Source of the DNA: an uncultured Psychrobacter sp.
GTDB lineage: Bacteria > Pseudomonadota > Gammaproteobacteria > Pseudomonadales > Moraxellaceae
NCBI RefSeq assembly: GCF_947495825.1
Contig: NZ_CANMAH010000011.1
Location: 1 to 64,000, forward strand
Direction: 5' to 3'
DNA: 64,000 bases
Positions within the stretch are counted from its first letter, which is position 1, and each line of letters starts with the position of its first letter. The notes below the pieces were generated by a model that was given only the letters and a program-made list of their open reading frames with translations, did not search any database and was not told the DNA's origin. Positions 1 to 8,584 of this stretch are shown piece after piece. The translations under genes and the position numbers were made by a program.

Positions 1-301
1 CTATGGCTCACCATCTAATCAGCTGAAAACCTTGAGAAAATGGTGTGATATTTAATCCTTATCTACTACAGCCCCAAGTTTTTACTTATAGAGTTTTTAC
101 TGTTTTTAGTTCTGTTAAAATCATATCAGCGCTACTACCACGCTTTATTTAATCAATTTATATATTGATATTCGATGTTATACCATTATACACCTTCCCC
201 GCTAAACCCAATAAAACCCTGAGTCGATGATGATAGATTGAAAATTTTGTCAATTTGCGTCATTATGAGGCAGTTTTTTATCCCAATACGGTGCGTTATC
301 A
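1..301. other. Intergenic region upstream of mrcB
   Basis: AT-rich DNA from the window edge to the GTG start of the PBP1b gene. I see no convincing coding sequence, tRNA or clear promoter. It presumably holds the mrcB promoter and 5' leader. The neighbouring gene to the left lies outside the window. Confidence 0.5.
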
Positions 302-2770
302 GTGCGAAAATCTAATCCTAAGTTACCTCAGTCTGCTGTAGGCCCTCTTCCCTCGCAGCAGCGTGGAATTGTATTTAGTAGTATCTTATTAATCATTGTC
401 ATCGCTGGCATGGTTTTATTGGCGCTGTATTTGGTCAAGCTTGACCGTACTATTACTCATAAGTTTGAAGGTAAGCGCTGGGACATTCCTGCCAAAGTGT
501 ATTCGCAGCCGCTCGAGCTGTATCAAGGTGCGGCGGTTGACAACAGTATGATAAAAACTTGGCTTGAGCTGCTTAACTATCGCAGCAACAAGGACTATGA
601 TCGCACAGGTAGCTTCTATAAATCAGGCAATAACTACTTTATCCATACGCGCGGCTTTACTTATAGCGCAAACGATATTGATAAAGAACAAGTCATTAAA
701 ATGACGATTGCCAACGATAAGATTAAGTCGATTCAGAGCACTGAACAAAATAAGACTGGGATTATTCGTCTTGAACCTGTGAATATCGGTGGTATTTATC
801 CAGATAGTAATGAAGATCGCATGGTTGTCTCTTTAGATGATGTACCGCAACCATTAATTGATGCCTTAATCGCGACTGAGGATCGTGGTTTTTATGAGCA
901 TAAAGGAGTATCTATACGCGGTATCGCACGCGCCGTGATTAATAACTTCTCTGGTGGCTCTATGCAGGGGGGCTCAACTATTACCCAGCAGCTTATCAAA
1001 AACTTCTATCTTAACTCTGATCGTACGCTCAAACGCAAAGCCAATGAAGCTCTGATGGCCGTATTACTAGAGCTGCATTATAGTAAAGATGAGATTTTGC
1101 AAACCTATCTTAATGAGATCTATCTTGGTCAAAATGGCAATCGCTCTATTAATGGTTTTGGCCTAGCAGCACAATTTTATTTTAACCAACCTCTAAATGA
1201 GCTGCGTTTGGATCAGCAAGCCATGCTAGTCGGTATGGCAAAGGGTCCAAGCGTCTATAATCCTCGCCGTCATCCCAATGATTCAAAGGCACGTCGTGAT
1301 GTAGTGCTCAACAATATGCTAGAGATGGGTTCTATTAGCCAAGAGCAATACGACACGGCACTAGAAAAGCCTCTTGGGGTTGTAGATAAGCCTGTTGAAG
1401 GCAAAAGTCAATTTCCAGACTTTTTGGACATCGTTAAGCGTGAGCTCAATGAAGTGTATTATTCTGATGACCTAAAAAACGAAGGTCTTACCATTATTAG
1501 TACCCTTGACCCTATTGCGCAACTAGCAGCCGACAAAGCTGTCGACAAAAAACTTGGCGAGTTACGCCGTAAAAGTAGTAAGACTAAAGACTTGCAAAGT
1601 GCCTTAGTCAGTGCCAATCCTGAGACCGGTGAGCTAGTCGCTGTCGTGGGTAGTGGTAGCGAGTTCACTGGTTTCAACCGTGCGGTCGATGCCAAGCGTC
1701 AGGTTGGATCATTGTTAAAACCTGTTATTTATATGACAGCACTTGAAAGTGGTCGCTACAACTTAGCCAGCCCCGTTGATGACTCTCCGATTACAGTTAA
1801 CTTAGGCGATGGTAGCAAGTGGAACCCAAAAAACTACGCTGGTCGTGATCATGGCTATGTTCCATTAACAACTGCACTTGCCAAATCATACAACCAAAGC
1901 GCCGTACGTTTGGGTATGGAATTTGGTATCGATACATTTGCCAAACAGTTACGTCGTTTGGGTATCGAAGAGAAAATTCCCGCTTATCCCTCAGTACTGT
2001 TAGGCTCAGTTAACTTAAGTCCTATGGATATGCTTGGCGTGTATCAAGTCTTTGCAACTGGTGGCTTTCGCACTCCTATTCACAGTATTCGAACCGTCAT
2101 TGATAATCGCGGGCGAATTTTGCAACGTACTGGTCTAAATACTCAGCGCAGCATACCACCTGAAACTAATTACTTAACCAACTACGCCTTACAAGAAGTG
2201 GTCAAAAACGGTACTGCCAAACGTGCCCAATCACTCGGTAGCAATTTAAACTTAGCGGGTAAGACTGGGACAACCAATGACTACCGTGATGCATGGTTTG
2301 CAGGCTATAGCGGCAACTATGTGAGCGTCGTTTGGGTTGGACGCGATGATAATAAACCGATTGGGCTTAGTGGTGGTACTGGAGCATTACCAGTATGGGT
2401 CGATTATATGAATCGTATAAAGTTGACGCCTGTCGCTATGCCAGAGCCTGAAGGGATTGAATGGTTATGGCTTGAGAACAACTCTGGCAAACTATCTAAT
2501 GAACGCTGTGCTTCGGCTCGATACTTACCAGTTATGTCAGCGTACTTGCCAAAAGAAGCAAGCAGTTGTGCGATCTCTTTATATCAGCAAGAGCAAGCGC
2601 GTGGTCAAATACAATGGGAAAACGAGCAAGGGTCGATTAATCAGCAACGTCAACGTGAAGGGCTAGATATACCAAACAGTGAGGTAATCGAGCCAAATGC
2701 AGAAGGTAGTGATAACGATACTCAAAGACGTACGGACACTTGGTACGATCGAGCTCTTGAGTGGTTCTAA
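302..2770 (+). CDS. mrcB: Penicillin-binding protein 1B (class A PBP)
   Basis: This bifunctional inner-membrane enzyme polymerises lipid II into glycan strands and cross-links the peptides in the periplasm. One transmembrane helix lies near residues 24-46. A UB2H-like region follows, with the WDIPAKVYSQPL segment typical of PBP1b. The GT51 glycosyltransferase domain carries the catalytic Glu193 in ATEDRGFYEH and the QGGSTITQQL motif. The transpeptidase domain has all three motifs: S470-L-L-K473, S529-Y-N and K654-T-G-T-T. The length (822 aa) is usual for the family. The start is GTG with a weak ribosome binding site; no earlier in-frame start is evident. The C-terminal 60 residues are polar and Gln/Asn-rich. 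The next gene encodes a TPR lipoprotein that may be its activator. The family call is secure; the exact start is less so. Confidence 0.95.
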   Translation: MRKSNPKLPQSAVGPLPSQQRGIVFSSILLIIVIAGMVLLALYLVKLDRTITHKFEGKRWDIPAKVYSQPLELYQGAAVDNSMIKTWLELLNYRSNKDYDRTGSFYKSGNNYFIHTRGFTYSANDIDKEQVIKMTIANDKIKSIQSTEQNKTGIIRLEPVNIGGIYPDSNEDRMVVSLDDVPQPLIDALIATEDRGFYEHKGVSIRGIARAVINNFSGGSMQGGSTITQQLIKNFYLNSDRTLKRKANEALMAVLLELHYSKDEILQTYLNEIYLGQNGNRSINGFGLAAQFYFNQPLNELRLDQQAMLVGMAKGPSVYNPRRHPNDSKARRDVVLNNMLEMGSISQEQYDTALEKPLGVVDKPVEGKSQFPDFLDIVKRELNEVYYSDDLKNEGLTIISTLDPIAQLAADKAVDKKLGELRRKSSKTKDLQSALVSANPETGELVAVVGSGSEFTGFNRAVDAKRQVGSLLKPVIYMTALESGRYNLASPVDDSPITVNLGDGSKWNPKNYAGRDHGYVPLTTALAKSYNQSAVRLGMEFGIDTFAKQLRRLGIEEKIPAYPSVLLGSVNLSPMDMLGVYQVFATGGFRTPIHSIRTVIDNRGRILQRTGLNTQRSIPPETNYLTNYALQEVVKNGTAKRAQSLGSNLNLAGKTGTTNDYRDAWFAGYSGNYVSVVWVGRDDNKPIGLSGGTGALPVWVDYMNRIKLTPVAMPEPEGIEWLWLENNSGKLSNERCASARYLPVMSAYLPKEASSCAISLYQQEQARGQIQWENEQGSINQQRQREGLDIPNSEVIEPNAEGSDNDTQRRTDTWYDRALEWF

Positions 2771-2834
2771 TAAATTATTTTTAAGTTGTTGATTCATACT
2801 GGTGGTTAAAATGACACAGAATAAGGGGTTTGAT

Positions 2835-3656
2835 ATGGCGGTATTTATGCAACATCAATACTTAATAGTACAGAACAAAAAGCACAAAAGTCTCATCAGA
2901 TCTTTTTTGGTATCAAGTGCGCTTATTAGTATGCTGACGTTGAGTGCTTGTCAGACTACCTCGTCACTGCCTAACAACACCGCTACGGTGACTACCAAAG
3001 CACCTGTCACTGTAGCACCTGCAATGACTAAAACACCGCAACCTACTCAGAATCGCACTGATAATACGCATACCTACCAAACCAAACCATACATATCGCC
3101 TACTGATGCTACGCCAGAACACGATACCTACTCAGAAAACACCTCAACCGCTAATAATCCTTTGACGCAGCAAACACAGGTTATAGAACAACGAGAAGTC
3201 ATATTTAACGAGCCTGTGTATACTCCCCCACGTGACGATTATATGATTTCACAACCCCCTACTGCGCCGTCACACAATGAACTCTTAGAGCAGGCGCGTC
3301 AAAATTCACAGCAAAGAAGCCGTCAACCTACTAATAATCAAAGCAACTTGCCAGCTTTTCGCAATCTAATGCAAACTGGTACTAATCAGCTCAAATTAGG
3401 CAATCTGACTGCTGCTGAAAACAGCTTTACCCGTGCACAGCGTTTAGCGCCCAGATCTTCTGCAGTATATTTTTACCTGTCACAAGTAGCCCTAAAAAAA
3501 GGGCAACCGCGTAAAGCTGAGGCCATGGCTCGTCGCGGTCTTACCGTTTCTGAAGACGCCAATCGTCGCCGTTCATTATGGCAGCTCATCTTACACTCAG
3601 GTCAACAACAAAATAATTCACGTGTTGTTCGTGAGGCGCAGCAAGCACTTAAGTAA
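2835..3656 (+). CDS. TPR lipoprotein, candidate LpoP-like PBP1b activator
   Basis: A predicted outer-membrane lipoprotein of 273 aa. From the ATG at 2835 the N-terminus has a charged stretch (NKKHKS), a hydrophobic core and an LSAC lipobox, giving lipidated Cys39. A long Thr/Pro/Gln/Asn-rich, presumably disordered linker follows to about residue 170. A TPR-like helical repeat region then covers about residues 175-245 (motifs LKLGNLTAAENSFTRAQRL and GQPRKAEAMARRGL). I chose ATG 2835 because AAGGGG sits 6 nt upstream; in-frame GTG 2802 and ATG 2811 would add a few residues. The gene lies 64 bp after mrcB on the same strand. In Pseudomonas aeruginosa the PBP1b activator LpoP is a TPR lipoprotein encoded beside the PBP1b gene, so the same role is a reasonable inference here. 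Sequence alone cannot prove it. Confidence 0.7.
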   Translation: MAVFMQHQYLIVQNKKHKSLIRSFLVSSALISMLTLSACQTTSSLPNNTATVTTKAPVTVAPAMTKTPQPTQNRTDNTHTYQTKPYISPTDATPEHDTYSENTSTANNPLTQQTQVIEQREVIFNEPVYTPPRDDYMISQPPTAPSHNELLEQARQNSQQRSRQPTNNQSNLPAFRNLMQTGTNQLKLGNLTAAENSFTRAQRLAPRSSAVYFYLSQVALKKGQPRKAEAMARRGLTVSEDANRRRSLWQLILHSGQQQNNSRVVREAQQALK

Positions 3657-3727
3657 TTATTAAATTACTTTTATATAAAATACAACAGCTTACTTTTTAT
3701 TCACTTAATTTAATCAAGGTTATCTTT

Positions 3728-4651
3728 ATGGCATGGCAACAACTGCACCTACAATGTGAAAAAGCAAATGTCGATCTTGCAGAGGCACTGTTATTAGAGG
3801 CGGGCGCACTGTCTATCGCGCTAGACGATGCAGGTGATCAACCTTTATTTGAGCCATTACCGGGCGAATCACCCCTATGGGATGACGTGATAATAACTGG
3901 TCTCTTTGACGCTACTACCGAAGATGGCAGTCGACAAGCTGTCGAGCAGCTCAGTCATGATATTGCAGCGCAAATCCAAGCCAGTCGTATTTGGCTCACT
4001 GCGGTCGATGATAAAGATTGGGAGCGTGAATGGATGACTCACTATCATCCAATTGAATGCGCCAACAATCTCTGGATTGTCCCAAATTGGCTAACGCCAC
4101 CTGACGTTAATGCCACTAATATTATTATGGATCCAGGGCTGGCATTTGGCACAGGTTATCATGCCACTACGCGTCTATGTCTAGACTGGCTGACAGAACA
4201 AGACTTAAAAGATAAAGTAATAATAGATTATGGTTGCGGCTCGGGTATATTGGGTATCGGTGCATTGTTATTAGGTGCCAAACAAGTTTATGCAGTCGAT
4301 ATTGACCCACAAGCGGTACTAGCTACAAACCAAAATGCTGCACGCAATAAGGTTGATGGACGATTGCAAGCATTTTTACCCGAGGAGTTTGCAGACTATT
4401 GCACGCAGCACGATATTATTCCAGTAGATGTTATTGTCGCAAATATTTTAGCAAAACCTCTTATTAGTCTCGCTCCTTACTTTGCAACTTTAATCGCATC
4501 AAAAGGACGCATAGTGTTAGCAGGATTAATCGAGTCTCAAACCGAGCAAGTTGCAGAAGCTTATCGTCCTTACTTTAATCTTGACTCCAAACATGCTTTT
4601 ACTTCTCAAGAAGATCAACATTGGCAACGTTTATCAGGAGTATTTACATAA
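3728..4651 (+). CDS. prmA: Ribosomal protein L11 methyltransferase
   Basis: A cytoplasmic S-adenosylmethionine-dependent enzyme that methylates amino groups of ribosomal protein L11. The N-terminal substrate-recognition domain covers about residues 1-60. The class I methyltransferase core shows the PrmA hallmark DPGLAFGTGYHATT, the SAM-binding VIDYGCGSGILGIGAL and the catalytic-loop segment VIVANILAKPL. The length (307 aa) is close to the usual 290-300. It begins ATG GCA TGG at 3728 after an A/T-rich leader with AAGG about 9 nt upstream. It heads a same-strand set with a DUF3426 protein, fis and purH, as in Pseudomonas. Confidence 0.95.
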   Translation: MAWQQLHLQCEKANVDLAEALLLEAGALSIALDDAGDQPLFEPLPGESPLWDDVIITGLFDATTEDGSRQAVEQLSHDIAAQIQASRIWLTAVDDKDWEREWMTHYHPIECANNLWIVPNWLTPPDVNATNIIMDPGLAFGTGYHATTRLCLDWLTEQDLKDKVIIDYGCGSGILGIGALLLGAKQVYAVDIDPQAVLATNQNAARNKVDGRLQAFLPEEFADYCTQHDIIPVDVIVANILAKPLISLAPYFATLIASKGRIVLAGLIESQTEQVAEAYRPYFNLDSKHAFTSQEDQHWQRLSGVFT

Positions 4652-4853
4652 TAGCAATACCGAATAGTTTTATTTACATACTATCAACAATTTATTACAT
4701 CTGTTACGATAGACAATTGGTTGGATTTTGCAAACGCAATACTGCTCTCCTATTGTCTATCGCTATATAGATACCTATTAATATCTAAAATAAGACAGTT
4801 TTTGGTGAGTCGGTACATGGTGATTATTACTGTATTTCTTTGGACTCAATTAC

Positions 4854-6074
4854 ATGACTACGCTTATCAAAACTCAATGTCCTTCTTGTCAAGCCTACTT
4901 TAGTTTACCACAGACTTTACTAAGTGAGCCGGATGCAAAAGTACGCTGTAAACGTTGTCAGCAGATATTTTTGGTCAATGAAAACCTTGTCGTTTCTGGT
5001 GATGAGCCTTCAGATATCAGTAACGCCTCCACTTCTATCGAAAAAAGCAACAATACTTCTCAATATAATGATGACTTCTTATCTTCTGATACGCTCATTC
5101 ATGATGATATGCCTATTGACGATCTTGAACCATCAGATTTGGAGTACGACTCTTGGGATGAAATGAGCGCTTGGTCCTTTGATTTGGACACTACGCCGAT
5201 GTCGTCAGTACGTCCAGATTCTAAAAACGCAGAACCTAAACCAACAGATGCTACGACTAGCGGCTCCCCTAACCCTCATAATATTTATGACGATCAAGAA
5301 AAGGCGTTTGAAGAGTCAAATTACATCATAAACACCAAGCCTCAGCATAATAACGCCTCAGCATCTGCCAATACTTCTAACAGAAGTGACAATACTAATA
5401 GTGTTAATGATAGTGATAGTGATAATGCATGGCTCGAAAAGCTCCTTGAGGAGCAAAACAACAGTACAGACGTTGTAGAGTCTGGTACTGACTTATCACA
5501 ATTGTTAGCGAGCATGGGCGTACCGCTAAGAGATCAATTTCAAACCCCTTCTAAGCAAGCAAGTAAAGCTCAGTCACGTGTTTATCCGGTACAATCTCGT
5601 GTGCAAACATCTGTAGCCTCCTTACTGTGGCTAGCTGGCTGTTTGGTGTTGGTAATGCTATTGTTTGCACAATATGTTATTTTTAATTTAGATAATCTAG
5701 TCAAAGATCCAATCCATGCGGAGCGCTTACAAGCAGTTTGCGCTGTCGCAGCTTGTAGCCTACCCAATGCTGATATGTCAGCTTTCGATATCAATGATGT
5801 GGTTTATCGGCCCAGTGAAGTAAAAGCTGCTGACGAGTTTACTGACATAGCAGCTACCTTGGCAAATCACAGTACAAAATCCCAGTTATTACCCAATCTA
5901 AAAGTCAGTATTTATAGTAATGATGATGTCATTGGAGAGTTCATTGCCATGCCAAAGGACTATCTAGTCAGCAAACAAAACGTACTCTCTGCTGAACAAA
6001 ACAAACCCTTTATGTTTACCGTTCCAGTTATCAATAATGAGATTAATAGAGTAACTATTGATCCTATTTATTAA
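4854..6074 (+). CDS. Zinc-ribbon (MJ0042) and DUF3426 membrane protein
   Basis: A 406-aa protein of unknown function. Residues 1-42 form an MJ0042-type zinc ribbon with two CxxC pairs (CPSC and CKRC). A long acidic, Ser/Asn/Asp-rich, probably disordered linker runs to about residue 240. One transmembrane helix follows (about 252-275, SLLWLAGCLVLVMLLF). The C-terminal domain of about 120 residues (AVCAVAACSLP onward) matches the DUF3426 layout and would be periplasmic. In pseudomonads this family sits directly after prmA and before dusB-fis, which supports the assignment. Here fis follows directly. No function is known to me; the zinc finger would face the cytoplasm. Confidence 0.8.
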   Translation: MTTLIKTQCPSCQAYFSLPQTLLSEPDAKVRCKRCQQIFLVNENLVVSGDEPSDISNASTSIEKSNNTSQYNDDFLSSDTLIHDDMPIDDLEPSDLEYDSWDEMSAWSFDLDTTPMSSVRPDSKNAEPKPTDATTSGSPNPHNIYDDQEKAFEESNYIINTKPQHNNASASANTSNRSDNTNSVNDSDSDNAWLEKLLEEQNNSTDVVESGTDLSQLLASMGVPLRDQFQTPSKQASKAQSRVYPVQSRVQTSVASLLWLAGCLVLVMLLFAQYVIFNLDNLVKDPIHAERLQAVCAVAACSLPNADMSAFDINDVVYRPSEVKAADEFTDIAATLANHSTKSQLLPNLKVSIYSNDDVIGEFIAMPKDYLVSKQNVLSAEQNKPFMFTVPVINNEINRVTIDPIY

Positions 6075-6186
6075 CCTTTTATATTTGTCTGTTTCTAGCC
6101 TGGTGTTTACATTGATGTAATTTGACACTCAGTTAGCCCTTTATTCATAACCTTTGTCGTATGACAATTTTTAAGGACATCACCTT

Positions 6187-6579
6187 ATGGCACACTCAGT
6201 TCCTCCTTTTGCTAACCATCTTGCCCAGCATTCTGACCATTTTAATGAGTTTGATAATCAAGATAGTATTCAGCAACCAACAACTGACGCACAAAACAGT
6301 TTGCAAAGCTCAGACAGCCTCTTATCTAGTGACACAGAGCTTGCGCCAGTCAATGCCCCTCTACGAGTACATGTCGAACGTGTCGTACGTGAGTACTTTG
6401 CTGCTTTGGAGGATGAGATGCCAACAGACTTTTATGAGCTTATCTTAAGAGAAGTAGAGCTACCTTTATTAACTGTCGTGCTTGAGCAGACTCGTGGAAA
6501 TCAAACCAAATGTGCTCAAATCTTGGGACTTAATCGCGGCACGCTGCGTAAAAAACTAAAAACCCATAATTTAATGTAG
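6187..6579 (+). CDS. fis: Nucleoid-associated regulator Fis
   Basis: Fis is a small homodimeric DNA-bending protein that activates stable RNA promoters and shapes the nucleoid. The C-terminal 75 residues match the family: VREYFAALEDEMPTDFYEL leads into the helix-turn-helix GNQTKCAQILGLNRGTLRKK, ending in the short KTHNLM tail. The protein is 130 aa, about 30 longer than the E. coli form. The extra N-terminal part is polar and His/Gln/Ser-rich. The ATG at 6187 follows AAGGACA about 10 nt upstream. In many gammaproteobacteria fis is preceded by dusB; here a DUF3426 gene precedes it. A 294-bp gap separates it from the ATG of purH. Confidence 0.92.
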   Translation: MAHSVPPFANHLAQHSDHFNEFDNQDSIQQPTTDAQNSLQSSDSLLSSDTELAPVNAPLRVHVERVVREYFAALEDEMPTDFYELILREVELPLLTVVLEQTRGNQTKCAQILGLNRGTLRKKLKTHNLM

Positions 6580-6780
6580 CTGATTGTATAGAAAGTAGTA
6601 TTTATGCTCTAAAATGATATTGAGTTTTGTGTAAATGGGTCAGATGTTTTATTATAGGCATCGTGATTATTGGCGTGTTATTTTTTAAGGCTAAGTAGTA
6701 CGTAACTGGCTTTATATGCGTTGCTATAACCTTAGAAATTAACGCTAAGCTTAATATTACGCTTTATCATTATTGTATAC

Positions 6781-6820
6781 GGCAATTCACAGATTTAATG
6801 TGTTTATATCTGTGACTGCC
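6781..6820 (+). promoter_or_regulatory. Strong hairpin in the purH leader
   Basis: TCACAGAT (6787-6794) and ATCTGTGA (6808-6815) pair perfectly over 8 bp with a 13-nt loop. GGCA (6781-6784) and TGCC (6817-6820) extend the stem below a small internal loop. It lies 53-92 nt upstream of the purH ATG at 6873. Its role is not known; it may belong to an attenuator together with the next element. Confidence 0.5.
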
Positions 6821-6831
6821 ACTACTATCTT

Positions 6832-6858
6832 GCCAGACGTTTGTGTCGGGCTTTTTTT
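6832..6858 (+). terminator. Terminator-like hairpin just upstream of purH
   Basis: GCC-A-GAC (6832-6838) pairs with GTC-G-GGC (6845-6851) around one A/G mismatch and is followed at once by seven T residues (6852-6858). This is the form of an intrinsic terminator and ends 14 nt before the purH start codon. It could end the fis transcript or attenuate purH. Confidence 0.5.
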
Positions 6859-6872
6859 ATGGAATCGTTTTT

Positions 6873-8453
6873 ATGGCTACCAAACCGTTTGCTCTACTCT
6901 CAGTCTCTGATAAATCTAATATCATAGAATTTGCTCAAGGGCTTATTCAGTCAGGATTTAACTTATTATCCACTGGCGGTACTTATCGGTTGCTCAAAGA
7001 GCATGATGTGGCCGTAACTGAAGTATCAGATTATACTGGTTTTCCTGAAATGATGGACGGCCGTGTTAAGACATTACATCCAAAAATTCATGGCGGTATT
7101 TTAGGTCGCCGTGGTACAGACGATGCAGTAATGAATTCACATAGTATCGATCGTATTGATTTGGTCGTGGTTAATCTTTATCCATTTGCTGAGACAATTG
7201 CTCGTGCCAATGTCACTATGAATGATGCTATCGAAAACATCGATATTGGTGGTCCGACTATGGTACGTGCTGCCGCCAAAAATCACGCTCATGTGGGTAT
7301 TGTAACTGATCCAGCTGATTATGAGCGTGTGCTTACCGCTTTAGGTGACGGTACTGAGCTGACAACGGCTCTACGTTATGACTTAGCCGTCAAAGCGTTT
7401 GAACATACCGCCCAGTATGATGGTATGATCGCCAACTTCCTAGGTAGCCGTGTCAATGACACTCAAGAACCAGAGAATTTTTCGCGTACCTTTAATGTGC
7501 AGCTCGAGAAAGCACAAGACCTACGTTATGGTGAAAACCCTCATCAAAATGCTGCCTTCTATACCGAAAACCAGCCTCTAAGGAGCCAGCAAGCTTCTAT
7601 TGCTACTGCTAAGCAGCTACAAGGCAAAGCTCTTTCTTATAATAATATTGCTGACACCGATGCAGCTCTTGAGTGCGTTAAAGCCTTTAATGCGCCTGCT
7701 TGTGTGATTGTAAAGCACGCCAACCCTTGTGGCGTAGCAGTAAATCAAGATCAAGTCACTGCTTACAAAACAGCTTTTAGTACAGATCCTGAATCTTCTT
7801 TTGGCGGTATCATTGCTTTTAATCGCCCATTAACAGTTGCGGCTGCTAAGGCTATTATTGACAATCAATTTGTTGAAGTGATCATTGCACCAAGTATTGA
7901 AGACGGTGTGCTTGAGACAACTGCGACTAAGAAAAACGTACGTGTATTGGTTTGCGGCGAGTTGCCAACGCCAGATCAGCGTGACTCTCAACTTGATTAC
8001 AAGCGCGTCAACGGGGGTTTACTCGTGCAGGAGCAGGATTTAGGCTTGATTACGGCTAATGATCTAAAAATCGTAACCGATGTCCAACCAACTGAAGCCC
8101 AAATTGCTGACTTGCTGTTTAGCTGGAATGTTGCAAAGTATGTCAAATCCAACGCTATCGTTTACGCCAAAAACCAGCGTACTATTGGTGTAGGCGCAGG
8201 TCAAATGAGCCGCGTCAACTCAGCTCGTATCGCAGCTATCAAGGCGGAGCACGCTGGATTGGTTACTGAAGGAGCTGTCATGGCATCAGATGCTTTCTTC
8301 CCATTCCGTGACGGTATAGACAACGCTGCAGAAGTAGGTATTTCAGCGATTATTCAGCCTGGCGGCTCTATGCGTGATGATGAGACCATTGCTGCTGCAA
8401 ATGAGCACGGCATTGCCATGGTCTTTACTGGTATGCGCCATTTCCGCCACTAG
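6873..8453 (+). CDS. purH: Bifunctional AICAR formyltransferase / IMP cyclohydrolase
   Basis: Catalyses the last two steps of de novo IMP synthesis: formylation of AICAR with 10-formyl-THF, then ring closure. The N-terminal MGS-like cyclohydrolase domain covers about residues 1-200 ([39 protein letters not shown]). The transformylase domain follows, with [13 protein letters not shown], the KHANPCGVA motif and the C-terminal [20 protein letters not shown]. It ends FTGMRHFRH, as the family does, and is 526 aa. I chose ATG 6873 with GGA 8-12 nt upstream; a GTG at 6843 is in frame but lies inside the terminator-like hairpin. A shared terminator follows at 8494-8514. Confidence 0.96.
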   Translation: MATKPFALLSVSDKSNIIEFAQGLIQSGFNLLSTGGTYRLLKEHDVAVTEVSDYTGFPEMMDGRVKTLHPKIHGGILGRRGTDDAVMNSHSIDRIDLVVVNLYPFAETIARANVTMNDAIENIDIGGPTMVRAAAKNHAHVGIVTDPADYERVLTALGDGTELTTALRYDLAVKAFEHTAQYDGMIANFLGSRVNDTQEPENFSRTFNVQLEKAQDLRYGENPHQNAAFYTENQPLRSQQASIATAKQLQGKALSYNNIADTDAALECVKAFNAPACVIVKHANPCGVAVNQDQVTAYKTAFSTDPESSFGGIIAFNRPLTVAAAKAIIDNQFVEVIIAPSIEDGVLETTATKKNVRVLVCGELPTPDQRDSQLDYKRVNGGLLVQEQDLGLITANDLKIVTDVQPTEAQIADLLFSWNVAKYVKSNAIVYAKNQRTIGVGAGQMSRVNSARIAAIKAEHAGLVTEGAVMASDAFFPFRDGIDNAAEVGISAIIQPGGSMRDDETIAAANEHGIAMVFTGMRHFRH

Positions 8454-8493
8454 TACTCAGCCAGTTAGTATTTATTTATCATCCATCAAAAAA

Positions 8494-8519
8494 GCCACTG
8501 TATAGTACAGTGGCTTTTT
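8494..8519. terminator. Bidirectional terminator between purH and ppiD
   Basis: GCCACTGTA (8494-8502) and TACAGTGGC (8506-8514) form a perfect 9-bp stem with a 3-nt loop, flanked by an A-run on the left and a T-run on the right. It can therefore stop transcripts from both purH (+) and ppiD (-). Confidence 0.9.
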
Positions 8520-8584
8520 TATTCATTAAACTTTACACATTTTCTAGCTATTCATTAATAGCTAAACTTAAAGCCATAATACTT

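Noticed and set aside
4721..4903. 60-codon frame between prmA and the DUF3426 gene
   Set aside because: No ribosome binding site, hydrophobic AT-rich composition, and it overlaps the start of the next gene in another frame.
6781..6872. ZTP (pfl) riboswitch for purH
   Set aside because: Such riboswitches often control purH and end in a terminator, but I do not find the conserved GGCG-type first domain or the CCGCCUGGGC element, so I keep only the generic attenuator idea.
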